Positions 35,448 through 43,668 of a stretch of DNA of 64,000 bases are shown here, one piece after another. How positions within the stretch are numbered: position 1 is the stretch's first letter; the number at the start of each line of letters is the position of its first letter. The notes under the pieces are model-generated. The model was not told the origin of the DNA and searched no databases. It was given only the letters and a program-made list of their open reading frames with translations. The stretch lies in contig CAJUHJ010000002.1 in the NCBI GenBank assembly GCA_910586355.1, positions 5,597-69,596 of the forward strand. The letters are read 5' to 3'. The position numbers and the translations under genes were made by a program. The DNA is from an uncultured Lachnospiraceae bacterium. GTDB taxonomy: Bacteria > Bacillota > Clostridia > Lachnospirales > Lachnospiraceae.

Positions 35448-35879
35448 TTATGCGGCGTAATCAATGTTCGCACCGGTATATTTGGCAGCATCTAAGGCTT
35501 TTTGGTTCTTTTGGTAAGGATTGGACTCGTTGGGATATTTTAAGGTAGTCCTTGTCTCGCCTCCGGCAGTATAAGTGCGTCCGCATTCCGGGCAAACCGC
35601 TGTGCGGATGGAAACGCCGACGGATACAACCTGGCCGTCTTTTTCTGCCGCTTTGCTGTAAGCGTTGGAGACATGTTCTGCTTCATGCGCGCGTACTCTT
35701 GCCCCGGAAGCAGAAGGAGAAATATGCGAAGCGGCTTTAAAAGAAACGTTTTCGTCGGAGCCGTCCTGATATTTCCGGGATTTACAGGTGTCACATTCAG
35801 CCGGAGAAGATTTGTAACCCGGTTTTTCGGTCATTGAATGATAACCAGTGTTAAAATTTGGGATGTTTCCAATATTCAT
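35448..35879 (-). CDS. Putative small zinc metalloprotease (SprA-related) with two CxxC pairs
   Basis: The 143-residue protein has a zincin motif, HEAEH, at residues 65-69 in RVRAHEAEHV, as in the SprA-related family. Two CxxC pairs (Cys29/Cys32 and Cys96/Cys99, the latter CPECGRTY) suggest a second metal site. No signal peptide is seen, so it is probably cytoplasmic. A promoter lies at 35916-35943. Function is unknown; protease activity is inferred from the motif only. Confidence 0.75.
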   Translation of the reverse strand: MNIGNIPNFNTGYHSMTEKPGYKSSPAECDTCKSRKYQDGSDENVSFKAASHISPSASGARVRAHEAEHVSNAYSKAAEKDGQVVSVGVSIRTAVCPECGRTYTAGGETRTTLKYPNESNPYQKNQKALDAAKYTGANIDYAA

Positions 35880-35915
35880 AAAGATTCCTCCTTTACAAAA
35901 TGCGTATATAATATT

Positions 35916-35943
35916 ATTATAACAAAATCGGGAGGAAATTCAA
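35916..35943 (-). promoter_or_regulatory. Promoter of the SprA-related gene, overlapping the next gene's ribosome-binding site
   Basis: On the minus strand TTGAAT (35938-35943) and TATAAT (35916-35921) are 16 bases apart. The GGAGG of the divergent gene (35931-35935) lies inside this promoter. Confidence 0.6.
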
Positions 35944-35944
35944 G

Positions 35945-36427
35945 GTGAAAATAAAGAGGGCAGGAAAGAAATTATTCAGAATGAACCGGTTGGAAGACAG
36001 GCTGTATGTTTTGGGAATTTGCGTACCGCTTATGATGACGATGTTTTTTTTGATGTTTAGGGCGCTGCCGGGTTTTGTGCGGGAGTTTTTTCTGGTTCCG
36101 TGTGTGTTTCATGCAGTGACGGGGCTGTATTGTCCGGGATGCGGTGGAACCAGGGCGGCGGCTGTTTTGTTTCAGGGAGAGATTTTACGCTCGTTTTTTT
36201 ATCATCCGATTGTGGCCTATACGGCGGGGCTTTATGCCTGGTTTATGATTTCTCATACGGTGGAATATCTTTTGGGGCATAAGGTTAGGATTGGACTAAA
36301 GTATCGAAGCTGGTATTTGTACGCCGCGCTTGCGGTTGTAGTGATAAATTTAGCTGTCAAGAATGTAATTCTGACAGCTTTTGGAATAGACATATTAAAA
36401 TTGCTGGATACCCATGCTTTGGTATAA
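35945..36427 (+). CDS. DUF2752-family membrane protein
   Basis: The 160-residue protein has four or so membrane helices and the family signature CPGCGGTRA near residue 64. The start is GTG, 9 bases after GGAGG. The function of the family is unknown. Its last 33 bases overlap the convergent gene on the other strand. Confidence 0.85.
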   Translation: MKIKRAGKKLFRMNRLEDRLYVLGICVPLMMTMFFLMFRALPGFVREFFLVPCVFHAVTGLYCPGCGGTRAAAVLFQGEILRSFFYHPIVAYTAGLYAWFMISHTVEYLLGHKVRIGLKYRSWYLYAALAVVVINLAVKNVILTAFGIDILKLLDTHALV

Positions 36428-36754
36428 ATCTGAGTATTGTTGTAAAAATTCTTCGGTTCCGCCGTATTTGAGCAATATGTAAAGTATGGCGGATAAATAG
36501 ATGAAAAAGGTCATAAGTAAACCGGCGATACTTAGGATTAACCCGACCTTTGAGCGGAGAGAGAGGGTTTGTTCACTTCCGCGCGATATAAGGGCTAAAA
36601 TTATGCCAAGGGAACCGCAAATGACGGAAAGATAGATACATGCAGATGTGAGAAGGGCGACAATGCCTAAAATCATAGATGCAAGCGCCATAGTTTCGGA
36701 GCGGGAGGTTTGTGTGTGGTTTTTTTGTGTGTCGTTGTTTTCTTGAAATTCCAT
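36395..36754 (-). CDS. DUF4190-like small membrane protein
   Basis: A polar N-terminus of 20 residues precedes SETMALASMILGIVALLTS, typical of DUF4190, and then two further membrane helices. The 119-residue length fits. The function is unknown. The 3' ends of this gene and the DUF2752 gene overlap by 33 bases. Confidence 0.75.
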   Translation of the reverse strand: MEFQENNDTQKNHTQTSRSETMALASMILGIVALLTSACIYLSVICGSLGIILALISRGSEQTLSLRSKVGLILSIAGLLMTFFIYLSAILYILLKYGGTEEFLQQYSDLYQSMGIQQF

Positions 36755-36917
36755 AGCATCCTCTTTTTTTTGAAATTGTGAATTGTTGTGTTTTTAATTA
36801 ATTGCAGTATATCATGTATCTTGTGTTTTGTAAATGTGATTTCATTTTGGATATTTTAGGATTTTTATGTTATGATAACATACAAAGTGTTTTTATGGAA
36901 ATGGAAGGGAGAATAAA

Positions 36918-39059
36918 ATGGATATTATAACAGCGCTTGCAGGAGAATTGGGAATTAAGAAACATCAGGCAGAAGCTGCGGTGAAGCTGATTGACGAGGG
37001 CAATACGATTCCGTTTATCGCCCGCTACCGGAAAGAGGTTACCGGGGCTTTGAGTGATGAAATTCTGCGTAATTTATATGACAGATTAAATTATCTGAGA
37101 AACTTAGAGGAAAAAAAGAATCAGGTTTTAGCCAGCATAGAAGAACAGGGTAAATTGACAGAAGAGTTAAAAGCGCAGATTTTAGCGGCAGAAACCATGG
37201 TTGTCGTGGACGACCTCTACCGTCCGTATCGGCCAAAACGCCGGACGCGCGCTACGATTGCCAAGGAAAAGGGGTTGGAGCCGCTTGCGAATATTATCAT
37301 GCTGCAGATGACGGACAAGCCTTTAGAAAAGGAAGCAGAAGCGTATGTGGACGCAGAGAAAGAAGTCAATACAGTAGATGAAGCGATAGACGGGGCGAAA
37401 GATATTTTGGCGGAATCTGTTTCAGATGAAGCAGATTACCGGATTCATATTCGTGAGATTACAATGAAAAAAGGGCGGATTCTTTCGGCGGCAAAAAATG
37501 CCGATGAAGAGTCTGTTTATGAGATGTATTATGAATTTGACGAGGCGCTGCCGAAGCTGGCCGGTCATAGGATATTGGCGTTAAACCGCGGGGAAACAGA
37601 AAAAGTACTGACTGTGAAAATTGAAGCGCCGGAAGAAGATATTCTCCGTTATTTGGAAAAAAAGATAATTGTACGTGACAATCCAAATACAACGTCGGTG
37701 TTAAAAGACGTGATTGCAGATAGTTATAAGCGATTGATTGCGCCTGCAATTGAACGAGAAATCCGCAGTACGCTTACAGAACGGGCAGAAGACGGAGCGA
37801 TAAAAGTTTTTGGCAAAAACTTAGAACAGCTTTTGATGCAGCCGCCAATTGCAAACCAGATTGTATTGGGCTGGGATCCGGCGTTTCGTACAGGGTGCAA
37901 ACTTGCAGTTGTTGATTCGACAGGAAAAGTTTTGGATACTACGGTGATTTATCCAACGGCTCCGCAGAATAAGGTAGAAGAATCGAAAAAGGTTTTAAAG
38001 CGTCTGATTACTACATATGGGATTACTCTGATTTCCGTTGGAAACGGAACGGCTTCCCGCGAGTCTGAAATGGTGATTGTAGATTTATTAAAAGAATTAG
38101 ATACACAGGTGCAGTATGTGATTGTCAATGAAGCCGGGGCTTCTGTTTATTCTGCAAGTAAACTGGCGACAGAAGAGTTTCCGAATTTTGATGTGGGACA
38201 AAGGAGCGCGGCATCTATTGCAAGACGCTTACAGGACCCGCTTGCGGAGCTTGTGAAAATAGACCCAAAATCAATCGGAGTCGGGCAGTATCAGCATGAT
38301 ATGAACCAGAAAAAATTGGGAGAGGCGCTTGTCGGCGTAGTGGAAGACTGTGTAAATAAAGTTGGCGTAGACTTAAATACCGCTTCTGCGTCTTTGCTGG
38401 AATATATTTCAGGAATCAGTAAAGCGGTTGCGAAAAATATTGTGGCATACCGGGAAGAAAATGGACGTTTTACCGCCCGTCCCCAGCTTTTAAAAGTATC
38501 GAAACTAGGGCCGAAGGCATATGAACAGTGCGCCGGATTTCTGCGGATTTCAGAAGGAAAAAATCCGCTTGACGCAACGAGCGTCCATCCGGAAAGTTAT
38601 GTCGCGACCCAAAAGCTTTTGACGAAACTTGGATTTATGGCGGAAGACATCAGGGAAGGAAAATTAAGAGGGATTTCCAAAAAAATTTCAAATTATCAGA
38701 CGCTTGCAAAGGAGCTTGAAATTGGAGAGCTGACATTAGAGGACATTGTAAAAGAATTAGAAAAGCCGGCGCGTGACCCAAGAGAAGATATGCCCAAACC
38801 TATTTTAAGAAGCGATGTGCTGGATATGAAAGATTTGACGCCGGGTATGGTGCTGAAAGGGACAGTGCGCAATGTCATTGATTTTGGGGCGTTTGTGGAT
38901 ATTGGCGTCCATCAGGACGGACTTGTGCATATTTCCCAGATGTCGGAGCGCTTTATCAAACATCCGCTTGAAGTTGTAAGCGTCGGAGATATTGTGGAAG
39001 TGTCGGTTTTAAGCGTTGATTTGAAAAAACAGAGGATTCAGCTTACCATGAAAATATAA
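36918..39059 (+). CDS. tex: Tex-family RNA-binding transcription accessory protein
   Basis: Tex is a conserved nucleic-acid-binding protein that contacts RNA polymerase. In order are an N-terminal helical region, a YqgF-like RNase H fold (LGWDPAFRTGCKLAVVDSTG, about residue 315), helix-hairpin-helix repeats (about 490-570), and a C-terminal S1 domain (about 640-713, VLKGTVRNVIDFGAFVDIGV). The 713-residue length is normal. It has its own GGAGG-like site and no operon partner. Confidence 0.96.
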   Translation: MDIITALAGELGIKKHQAEAAVKLIDEGNTIPFIARYRKEVTGALSDEILRNLYDRLNYLRNLEEKKNQVLASIEEQGKLTEELKAQILAAETMVVVDDLYRPYRPKRRTRATIAKEKGLEPLANIIMLQMTDKPLEKEAEAYVDAEKEVNTVDEAIDGAKDILAESVSDEADYRIHIREITMKKGRILSAAKNADEESVYEMYYEFDEALPKLAGHRILALNRGETEKVLTVKIEAPEEDILRYLEKKIIVRDNPNTTSVLKDVIADSYKRLIAPAIEREIRSTLTERAEDGAIKVFGKNLEQLLMQPPIANQIVLGWDPAFRTGCKLAVVDSTGKVLDTTVIYPTAPQNKVEESKKVLKRLITTYGITLISVGNGTASRESEMVIVDLLKELDTQVQYVIVNEAGASVYSASKLATEEFPNFDVGQRSAASIARRLQDPLAELVKIDPKSIGVGQYQHDMNQKKLGEALVGVVEDCVNKVGVDLNTASASLLEYISGISKAVAKNIVAYREENGRFTARPQLLKVSKLGPKAYEQCAGFLRISEGKNPLDATSVHPESYVATQKLLTKLGFMAEDIREGKLRGISKKISNYQTLAKELEIGELTLEDIVKELEKPARDPREDMPKPILRSDVLDMKDLTPGMVLKGTVRNVIDFGAFVDIGVHQDGLVHISQMSERFIKHPLEVVSVGDIVEVSVLSVDLKKQRIQLTMKI

Positions 39060-39067
39060 AGCGGCCG

Positions 39068-39487
39068 TCATTTGTGGAATAATTTTTGCGGGATGGAAAA
39101 ACCAAATAAAATGCCCACAGCAATGGCTCCGGCAATTTGAAATGTTTCGATTCCTTTGGCAGCTGACAGTTGAGTTTCATTCATTATAAAATAGTAAGAA
39201 GTATAATAAATTCCGGAGCCGGGGACGAGGGTAAAAATTCCGGTCACAAGATAAAGCGTCGCCGGACATTTAAAATAAGCGGCAAACATACGGGAGATGA
39301 TTGTGAGGCAAAATGCGGCTGCCAGTGAGGCAGACGTTGTTTTTAATCCAAGGGCGCAAAAAATCAGATAGGAAATCCAGCCCAGCGCACCGGTCAGCGC
39401 ATTTGTAAGGAATTGTTCTTTTGGAGCGTTAAAAAGAACGGCAAACGACGCGGTAGCCGTCATGGAAAGCAGAAATTGTACAATCAC
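39068..39487 (-). CDS. Threonine/serine exporter, small subunit (ThrE C-terminal type)
   Basis: The 139-residue protein has about five membrane helices and matches the DUF3815/YjjB half of the ThrE exporter (YKCPATLYLVTGIFTLVPGSGIY-type loop). Its start overlaps the stop of the upstream gene by 4 bases, so the two are coupled and should form one split transporter. Confidence 0.88.
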   Translation of the reverse strand: MIVQFLLSMTATASFAVLFNAPKEQFLTNALTGALGWISYLIFCALGLKTTSASLAAAFCLTIISRMFAAYFKCPATLYLVTGIFTLVPGSGIYYTSYYFIMNETQLSAAKGIETFQIAGAIAVGILFGFSIPQKLFHK

Positions 39488-40278
39488 AGCAGACTTACAC
39501 CTCCTGAAAAATAACGGTAAATAATAATGATACAGCCGACGCCGACAGCAATGCTTACAGCAGTCAGTAAAGCGTCTAAAAGATGTATGGCTCCGGAGAG
39601 AAAATCTCCGTTGAATAAATCGCGGATAGAGGTTGTCAGCGCGATACCCGGCACCAAAGGCATAATGCCCCCTGTCACAATCATATCCTGATGCAGGATG
39701 GTTTGGGGGAAATACTGGTTGAACTGGAAAAAAAGAAGGCTTGCAGACGTTAAAAATGCGCTTCCAATAATATTTACCATGAATTTAGAAGCATTCTTTT
39801 TTTTCTGGTTCAAACGGAAATACTGCAGACAAACGCCAAGAAACAGTACGCAAAATGCGTCGAGCAAATTTCCGCCAAAGATAAGGCAAAAACTTGCGCA
39901 TCCGATTCCGCAGGAAAGCGACTGGATAAACGGCGGATATGCCGGGATTTTCCGGCATTGTTTTAGTTGTTCCCAAGCCTCAGATAATTCGTATTTGTGC
40001 GCGCAGAGTTCTCTGGAAAGCTGGTTTATGGCGGCTATTTTGCCAAGGTGGATTTCATTTAAAGGAACCTGGCGAATCATACAGCAGGCGTTTTGGCTTT
40101 CTTCATCTGCGCTTGCAAAGATTACGTTCGATAGTACATAGATATTATAATTTTTGATTTCAAAAGCAGATAAGATACGTTTTAAAGTATCTTCTACCCG
40201 ATAAATTTCTCCGCCGTTTTCAAGCAGCGTCTTTCCAATTTCAATTGCAAGTGTCAGAATTTCTTTGCTGTCAGACAT
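39484..40278 (-). CDS. Threonine/serine exporter, large subunit (ThrE N-terminal type)
   Basis: The soluble N-terminal part has the family motif ENGGEIYRVEDT; membrane helices follow after about residue 115. It matches DUF1212/YjjP. I chose the ATG at 40278, about 9 bases after GGAGG, over an upstream TTG at 40299. Together with the next gene it should export small amino acids or dicarboxylates; the substrate is not shown by the sequence. Confidence 0.88.
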   Translation of the reverse strand: MSDSKEILTLAIEIGKTLLENGGEIYRVEDTLKRILSAFEIKNYNIYVLSNVIFASADEESQNACCMIRQVPLNEIHLGKIAAINQLSRELCAHKYELSEAWEQLKQCRKIPAYPPFIQSLSCGIGCASFCLIFGGNLLDAFCVLFLGVCLQYFRLNQKKKNASKFMVNIIGSAFLTSASLLFFQFNQYFPQTILHQDMIVTGGIMPLVPGIALTTSIRDLFNGDFLSGAIHLLDALLTAVSIAVGVGCIIIIYRYFSGGVSLL

Positions 40279-40318
40279 GACAGAATCCCTCCGGTGCAAG
40301 ATTATTTTTTATCAGTTT

Positions 40319-40348
40319 TGCATAACTTTCCAAAAAAGATACATACTA
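40319..40348 (+). promoter_or_regulatory. Sigma-G-like promoter of the spoVA operon
   Basis: TGCATA (40319-40324) and CATACTA (40342-40348) are 17 bases apart, a close match to the forespore sigma-G consensus. It lies 37 bases before the small first gene at 40386. spoVA is a sigma-G operon in Bacillus. Confidence 0.75.
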
Positions 40349-40385
40349 TTTTTCATAAAAATTATCTTAAAAGGAAGTAATCAAA

Positions 40386-40541
40386 ATGAATCGAAAAACT
40401 TACCGAATTTGTCTTGTGGCGCTTATTATCGTAGCGGTTCTTATAGGATTGTCTTACTACCATTATATTCAGAAAAATGAATTAAATCCAAAAGACGGTA
40501 TTTTTGTGCAAAAAATTTTTGCAGGAAGTGATTTGATATGA
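40386..40541 (+). CDS. Small membrane protein leading the spoVA operon
   Basis: A 51-residue frame starts at an ATG about 9 bases after AAGGAAG. Residues about 9-26 form one membrane helix (ICLVALIIVAVLIGLSYY), followed by a short polar tail. Its stop overlaps the spoVAA start (ATGA), so the two are translationally coupled. It lies just downstream of the sigma-G-like promoter. I recognise no family. The coupling, ribosome-binding site and promoter make it a likely real sporulation gene. Confidence 0.7.
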   Translation: MNRKTYRICLVALIIVAVLIGLSYYHYIQKNELNPKDGIFVQKIFAGSDLI

Positions 40542-41185
40542 GTGCAAATGATGAAACCATTTATATCAAAATAGACAGAAACGTTCTGGTCTATGACAGA
40601 AATGTGGCTTTGGGGGATATTGCGTCGATTACAAGTTCGAATGAAGCAATGCTCAGGCAGGTGAAACAAAAGAAAATCTATACGTTTCAGGAAGACATAA
40701 CTTCCAAAAAAATACAAAGAGCGATTTTTTCGATTCTTCGGGTTGTAGAGTTCATCCATGAAGATTATCCAAACGCAGAAATCGAAAATGAGGGCGAAGC
40801 GGATTTTATCATAGAGTATATCAAAAATCCAGGCCAAAACCAGTGGGTTTCGTATTTAAAAATCGTTGTTTTATCTTTGGTTTTGTTTTTTGGCGGTGCG
40901 TTTACAATTATGTCTTTCAATAATGACATTGGCATTACCGATTTATTTGGTAAATTTTATTATCAGGTAATGGGCCGGGAATCAAACGGCTTTACAGAAT
41001 TGGAAATCAGTTATTGTATCGGGCTTGCAATTGGAATCTTAGTCTTTTTTAATCATTTTGGGAAGAAAAAAATTACGCCTGACCCAACGCCGATTGAAGT
41101 GCAGCTCCGTAAATATGAACAGGATGTAGACGATACTTATATCGAAAATTCTGGAAGGGGAGGCACAGAAATTGATGTTAATTGA
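40538..41185 (+). CDS. spoVAA: Stage V sporulation protein AA
   Basis: SpoVA proteins form the inner-membrane channel that loads dipicolinate into the forespore and releases it at germination. The 215-residue protein has the SpoVAA N-terminal soluble domain (IYIKIDRNVLVYDRNVALGDIA) and two membrane helices (about 108-130 and 155-175). It overlaps the gene before it by 4 bases and spoVAB by about 11. Confidence 0.92.
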   Translation: MSANDETIYIKIDRNVLVYDRNVALGDIASITSSNEAMLRQVKQKKIYTFQEDITSKKIQRAIFSILRVVEFIHEDYPNAEIENEGEADFIIEYIKNPGQNQWVSYLKIVVLSLVLFFGGAFTIMSFNNDIGITDLFGKFYYQVMGRESNGFTELEISYCIGLAIGILVFFNHFGKKKITPDPTPIEVQLRKYEQDVDDTYIENSGRGGTEIDVN

Positions 41186-41606
41186 GCATCTTTTATTGGG
41201 GGCGTTTGGGCTTATCTGCGGTATGGCGGTAGCAGGCGGGACGTTTGCATTGATTGTCGGGATTAGTGTTGTGCCCAGGGTTGTTTTTATGAGTAAGACG
41301 GCAAAAGAAGTCATTTTTTATGAAAATGCAATTATGCTGGGCGGTATTTTGGGAAATATGATTACCGTCTTTACAGAGATTCAAATTCCGTTTGGAAGAC
41401 CTATGCTGATTTTATTTGGGTTGGGCTGCGGTATCCAGGTAGGATGCCTTGTAATGGCATTGGCAGAGATTATGAATGTGTTTCCGATTATGTTTCGCCG
41501 CATCAGCTTAAAAATGGGTATGACTTTTGTGATTACGGCTATGGCAGCCGGAAAAGTTATCGGGGGATTGTGGTATTTTTATCATCAGATTGGAGCAGGG
41601 ATGTAG
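41175..41606 (+). CDS. spoVAB: Stage V sporulation protein AB
   Basis: The 143-residue protein has four membrane helices and the SpoVAB pattern (GTFALIVGISVVPRV, GCLVMALAEIMNVFPI). It overlaps the end of spoVAA. A TTG at 41172 is an alternative start with GGGGAGG at better spacing. Confidence 0.92.
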   Translation: MLIEHLLLGAFGLICGMAVAGGTFALIVGISVVPRVVFMSKTAKEVIFYENAIMLGGILGNMITVFTEIQIPFGRPMLILFGLGCGIQVGCLVMALAEIMNVFPIMFRRISLKMGMTFVITAMAAGKVIGGLWYFYHQIGAGM

Positions 41607-41670
41607 ATTGACGCAAAAATAGAATGGAGTTAGAATAAAAAAAATGCCGAAAGAATAAGGGGGAGTATTT

Positions 41671-41991
41671 ATGGTTACGTTGACGGCAAGGCAGAGTATT
41701 ATTCTAAAATGCAGTATGAAAGCGTCTGTTCTGCTTGGAAATTATGAATTTTATTATGCAGCGGGATTGTTTTGCGGAATAAATCATATGGAAGTGGACG
41801 AAGATATTTTGCCGGGAGCGCTGTATGAATGGATTGCGCCGAAGTTAAAGGAGTTTTCCGGCGCAGACGAGCGGGAAGCATATTTGGCAAAACTGCTTTT
41901 ACAGTATCGGCCGCTTGAAACATATGACAGCCAGATGAAAGAGCTATTGCTCTGGGGATTAAAAGAGGAGCATATCTGGCAGATGAAATAG
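41671..41991 (+). CDS. Hypothetical protein between spoVAB and spoVAC
   Basis: A 106-residue soluble, mostly helical protein with GGGGGAG upstream. No signal peptide or membrane helix. I recognise no family. Its position between spoVAB and spoVAC, where Bacillus has no gene, suggests a spore-related role; that is inference from context. Confidence 0.7.
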   Translation: MVTLTARQSIILKCSMKASVLLGNYEFYYAAGLFCGINHMEVDEDILPGALYEWIAPKLKEFSGADEREAYLAKLLLQYRPLETYDSQMKELLLWGLKEEHIWQMK

Positions 41992-42009
41992 AAAGAGAGA
42001 GGAACAAAA

Positions 42010-42492
42010 ATGGCAAACGAAAAGAAAATAAGTCCGCAGAAAGCGGAAGAACAAAAGGCATATAACGAATATGTAAAAGAGGTAACGCCGACACATTCGC
42101 TGCCAAAAAATATGGCGAAAGCGTTTTTGACCGGCGGGCTGATTTGTGTCGTTGGGCAGGGTATCTTACAGTACTGCGACAGCCTTGGACTGGATAAAGA
42201 TACGGCCGGAAGCTGGTGCAGTTTGATTTTGGTATTGCTCAGCGTAATTTTTACAGGACTGAATCTGTATCCAAAACTTGCGACATTTGGCGGCGCAGGG
42301 GCGTTAGTGCCAATTACCGGATTTGCCAATTCGGTATCGGCGCCATGTATAGAGTTTAAAAAAGAAGGGCAGGTATTCGGAATCGGGTGCAAGATTTTTA
42401 CGATTGCGGGGCCGGTTATCTTATATGGAATTTTTAGTTCATGGGCGCTGGGACTTATTTACTGGGCGGGAAAGATGCTGGGATTGTTTTAA
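42010..42492 (+). CDS. spoVAC: Stage V sporulation protein AC
   Basis: SpoVAC is thought to be a mechanosensitive part of the dipicolinate channel. The 160-residue protein has the family motifs AFLTGGLICVVGQG, FGGAGALVPITGFANSV and a C-terminal membrane helix. It starts 18 bases after the gene before it. spoVAD and spoVAE, which normally follow, are not in the window. Confidence 0.95.
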   Translation: MANEKKISPQKAEEQKAYNEYVKEVTPTHSLPKNMAKAFLTGGLICVVGQGILQYCDSLGLDKDTAGSWCSLILVLLSVIFTGLNLYPKLATFGGAGALVPITGFANSVSAPCIEFKKEGQVFGIGCKIFTIAGPVILYGIFSSWALGLIYWAGKMLGLF

Positions 42493-42593
42493 AAACGGTA
42501 AGAATTGGTGGGGGATTTGAAGGGAATTCAGGGATAAAAATTTACGAATCCTTTCAAATTACTTGAAATTATTGATTTTTTCGTTCATAATAA

Positions 42594-42873
42594 TCTTATT
42601 CGGATATTGGAAAATTTTTGTTTCATACGCTGGTTCGTGTCATATTAGCCGCAGTTATTATTTTGGCGGGGATTCGGGGAAATCTGCCGAATGGGATTCA
42701 TATGGGGCTGATTTCGATTGTCTTTGTTTTTTTATATCCAGCAGAAGGAAGAAGCAGAAGCGTTTTACCAGTATTCCCAGACTTTGGTGCAGGAAGTAAA
42801 CGCTGCAAATGGAATCGCCGATATCAAAGCGGCAAAAAAGAAGCCCGGTAGAATCAGCAATGAAAATGGATAA
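42594..42873 (+). pseudogene. Frameshifted small membrane-protein gene after spoVAC
   Basis: The region reads as one membrane-type frame (FHTLVRVILAAVIILAG, then LISIVFVF) up to a run of seven T's, where a one-base shift leads into YIQQKEEAEAFYQYSQTLVQ and on to a stop at 42871. Losing one T would join them into a membrane helix followed by a Gln/Glu-rich coil. The N-terminal part also lacks a start in this frame and may need a second shift. It is either a decayed gene or a sequencing error in the T run. I do not recognise the family. Confidence 0.5.
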
Positions 42874-42889
42874 AGGAGAGGGAGTAAAG

Positions 42890-43285
42890 ATGGATTTATT
42901 TCCGTATTTGAAAAGTCTAGTCGATATGGATAAATGTGCAGTAGTCATATGCAGTCTGGAACATGAGATTATTTATATGAATCCGGCAGCTGCCCGCCGC
43001 TATGCGAACCGCGGCGGAAAAGAACTTCTTGGCAAAAGTCTTTTAGAGTGTCACAATGCGGATTCTTGTGAGAAAATACATAAAGTAATACAGTGGTTTC
43101 AGATGAGCACAGAGCATAATATTATGTATACCTACCGCAATGAACAGGAAAATAAAGACGTGTATATGGTGGCGCTGCGGGAAGAGAAAGGAAATTTGAT
43201 TGGGTATTATGAAAAACACGAGTATCGGAATGTGGAAACAGGTCAATTGTATAAAGGGGTAGAAGAGGTGTCTGCTTATGAGTAA
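42890..43285 (+). CDS. PAS-domain protein
   Basis: The 131-residue protein is a single PAS domain (KCAVVICSLEHEIIYMNPAAARR, then GKSLLECH). The Cys-containing LLECHNADSCEK segment recalls PAS domains that bind haem or flavin, but this is uncertain. I chose the ATG at 42890, after GGAGAGGGAG, over an earlier in-frame start that would lie in the preceding remnant. There is no output domain. Confidence 0.75.
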   Translation: MDLFPYLKSLVDMDKCAVVICSLEHEIIYMNPAAARRYANRGGKELLGKSLLECHNADSCEKIHKVIQWFQMSTEHNIMYTYRNEQENKDVYMVALREEKGNLIGYYEKHEYRNVETGQLYKGVEEVSAYE

Positions 43286-43532
43286 TACTTTAGATATGTC
43301 AGTATCCCAGATATTTCGGAAAAATGGGGAAAAATACGCATTTGTTTCTTTTACGGACGGCAAGAGGAAAGCCGAGGGGAAGATTCCCAATTGTAAAATC
43401 ATTTCAAACAGCGGTTTTAGCGAGGAAGAAGTGAAGCGGTTAGAAGAGTACATGGACAGAGAAATTATTACCTTGAAAAATATGGCGGTCGGCGTAAATG
43501 TTATGGATGCATTTATGAAGACCAATACATAA
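43278..43532 (+). CDS. Hypothetical protein, 84 residues
   Basis: It overlaps the end of the PAS gene by 8 bases, so it is probably coupled to it. Soluble, mixed alpha/beta, with a basic middle (DGKRKAEGKIPNCKI). No family recognised. A hairpin with T's (about 43543-43579) follows and may end the transcript. Confidence 0.65.
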   Translation: MSNTLDMSVSQIFRKNGEKYAFVSFTDGKRKAEGKIPNCKIISNSGFSEEEVKRLEEYMDREIITLKNMAVGVNVMDAFMKTNT

Positions 43533-43542
43533 ATATGAACTG

Positions 43543-43579
43543 GAACACATAGATTGCACAGCGCAGTATATGTGTTTTT
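43543..43579 (+). terminator. Probable terminator after the PAS/hypothetical pair
   Basis: AACACATA pairs with TATGTGTT around an inner TGC/GCA stem, followed by TTTTC. Confidence 0.5.
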
Positions 43580-43668
43580 CTTTGAATTAAAACATTATAA
43601 AATATAGATTTAAAAAGCTGTCTGCATGGGCATACTAATTTCAAAAAGAAAATTAGGAGGAAATGAAA

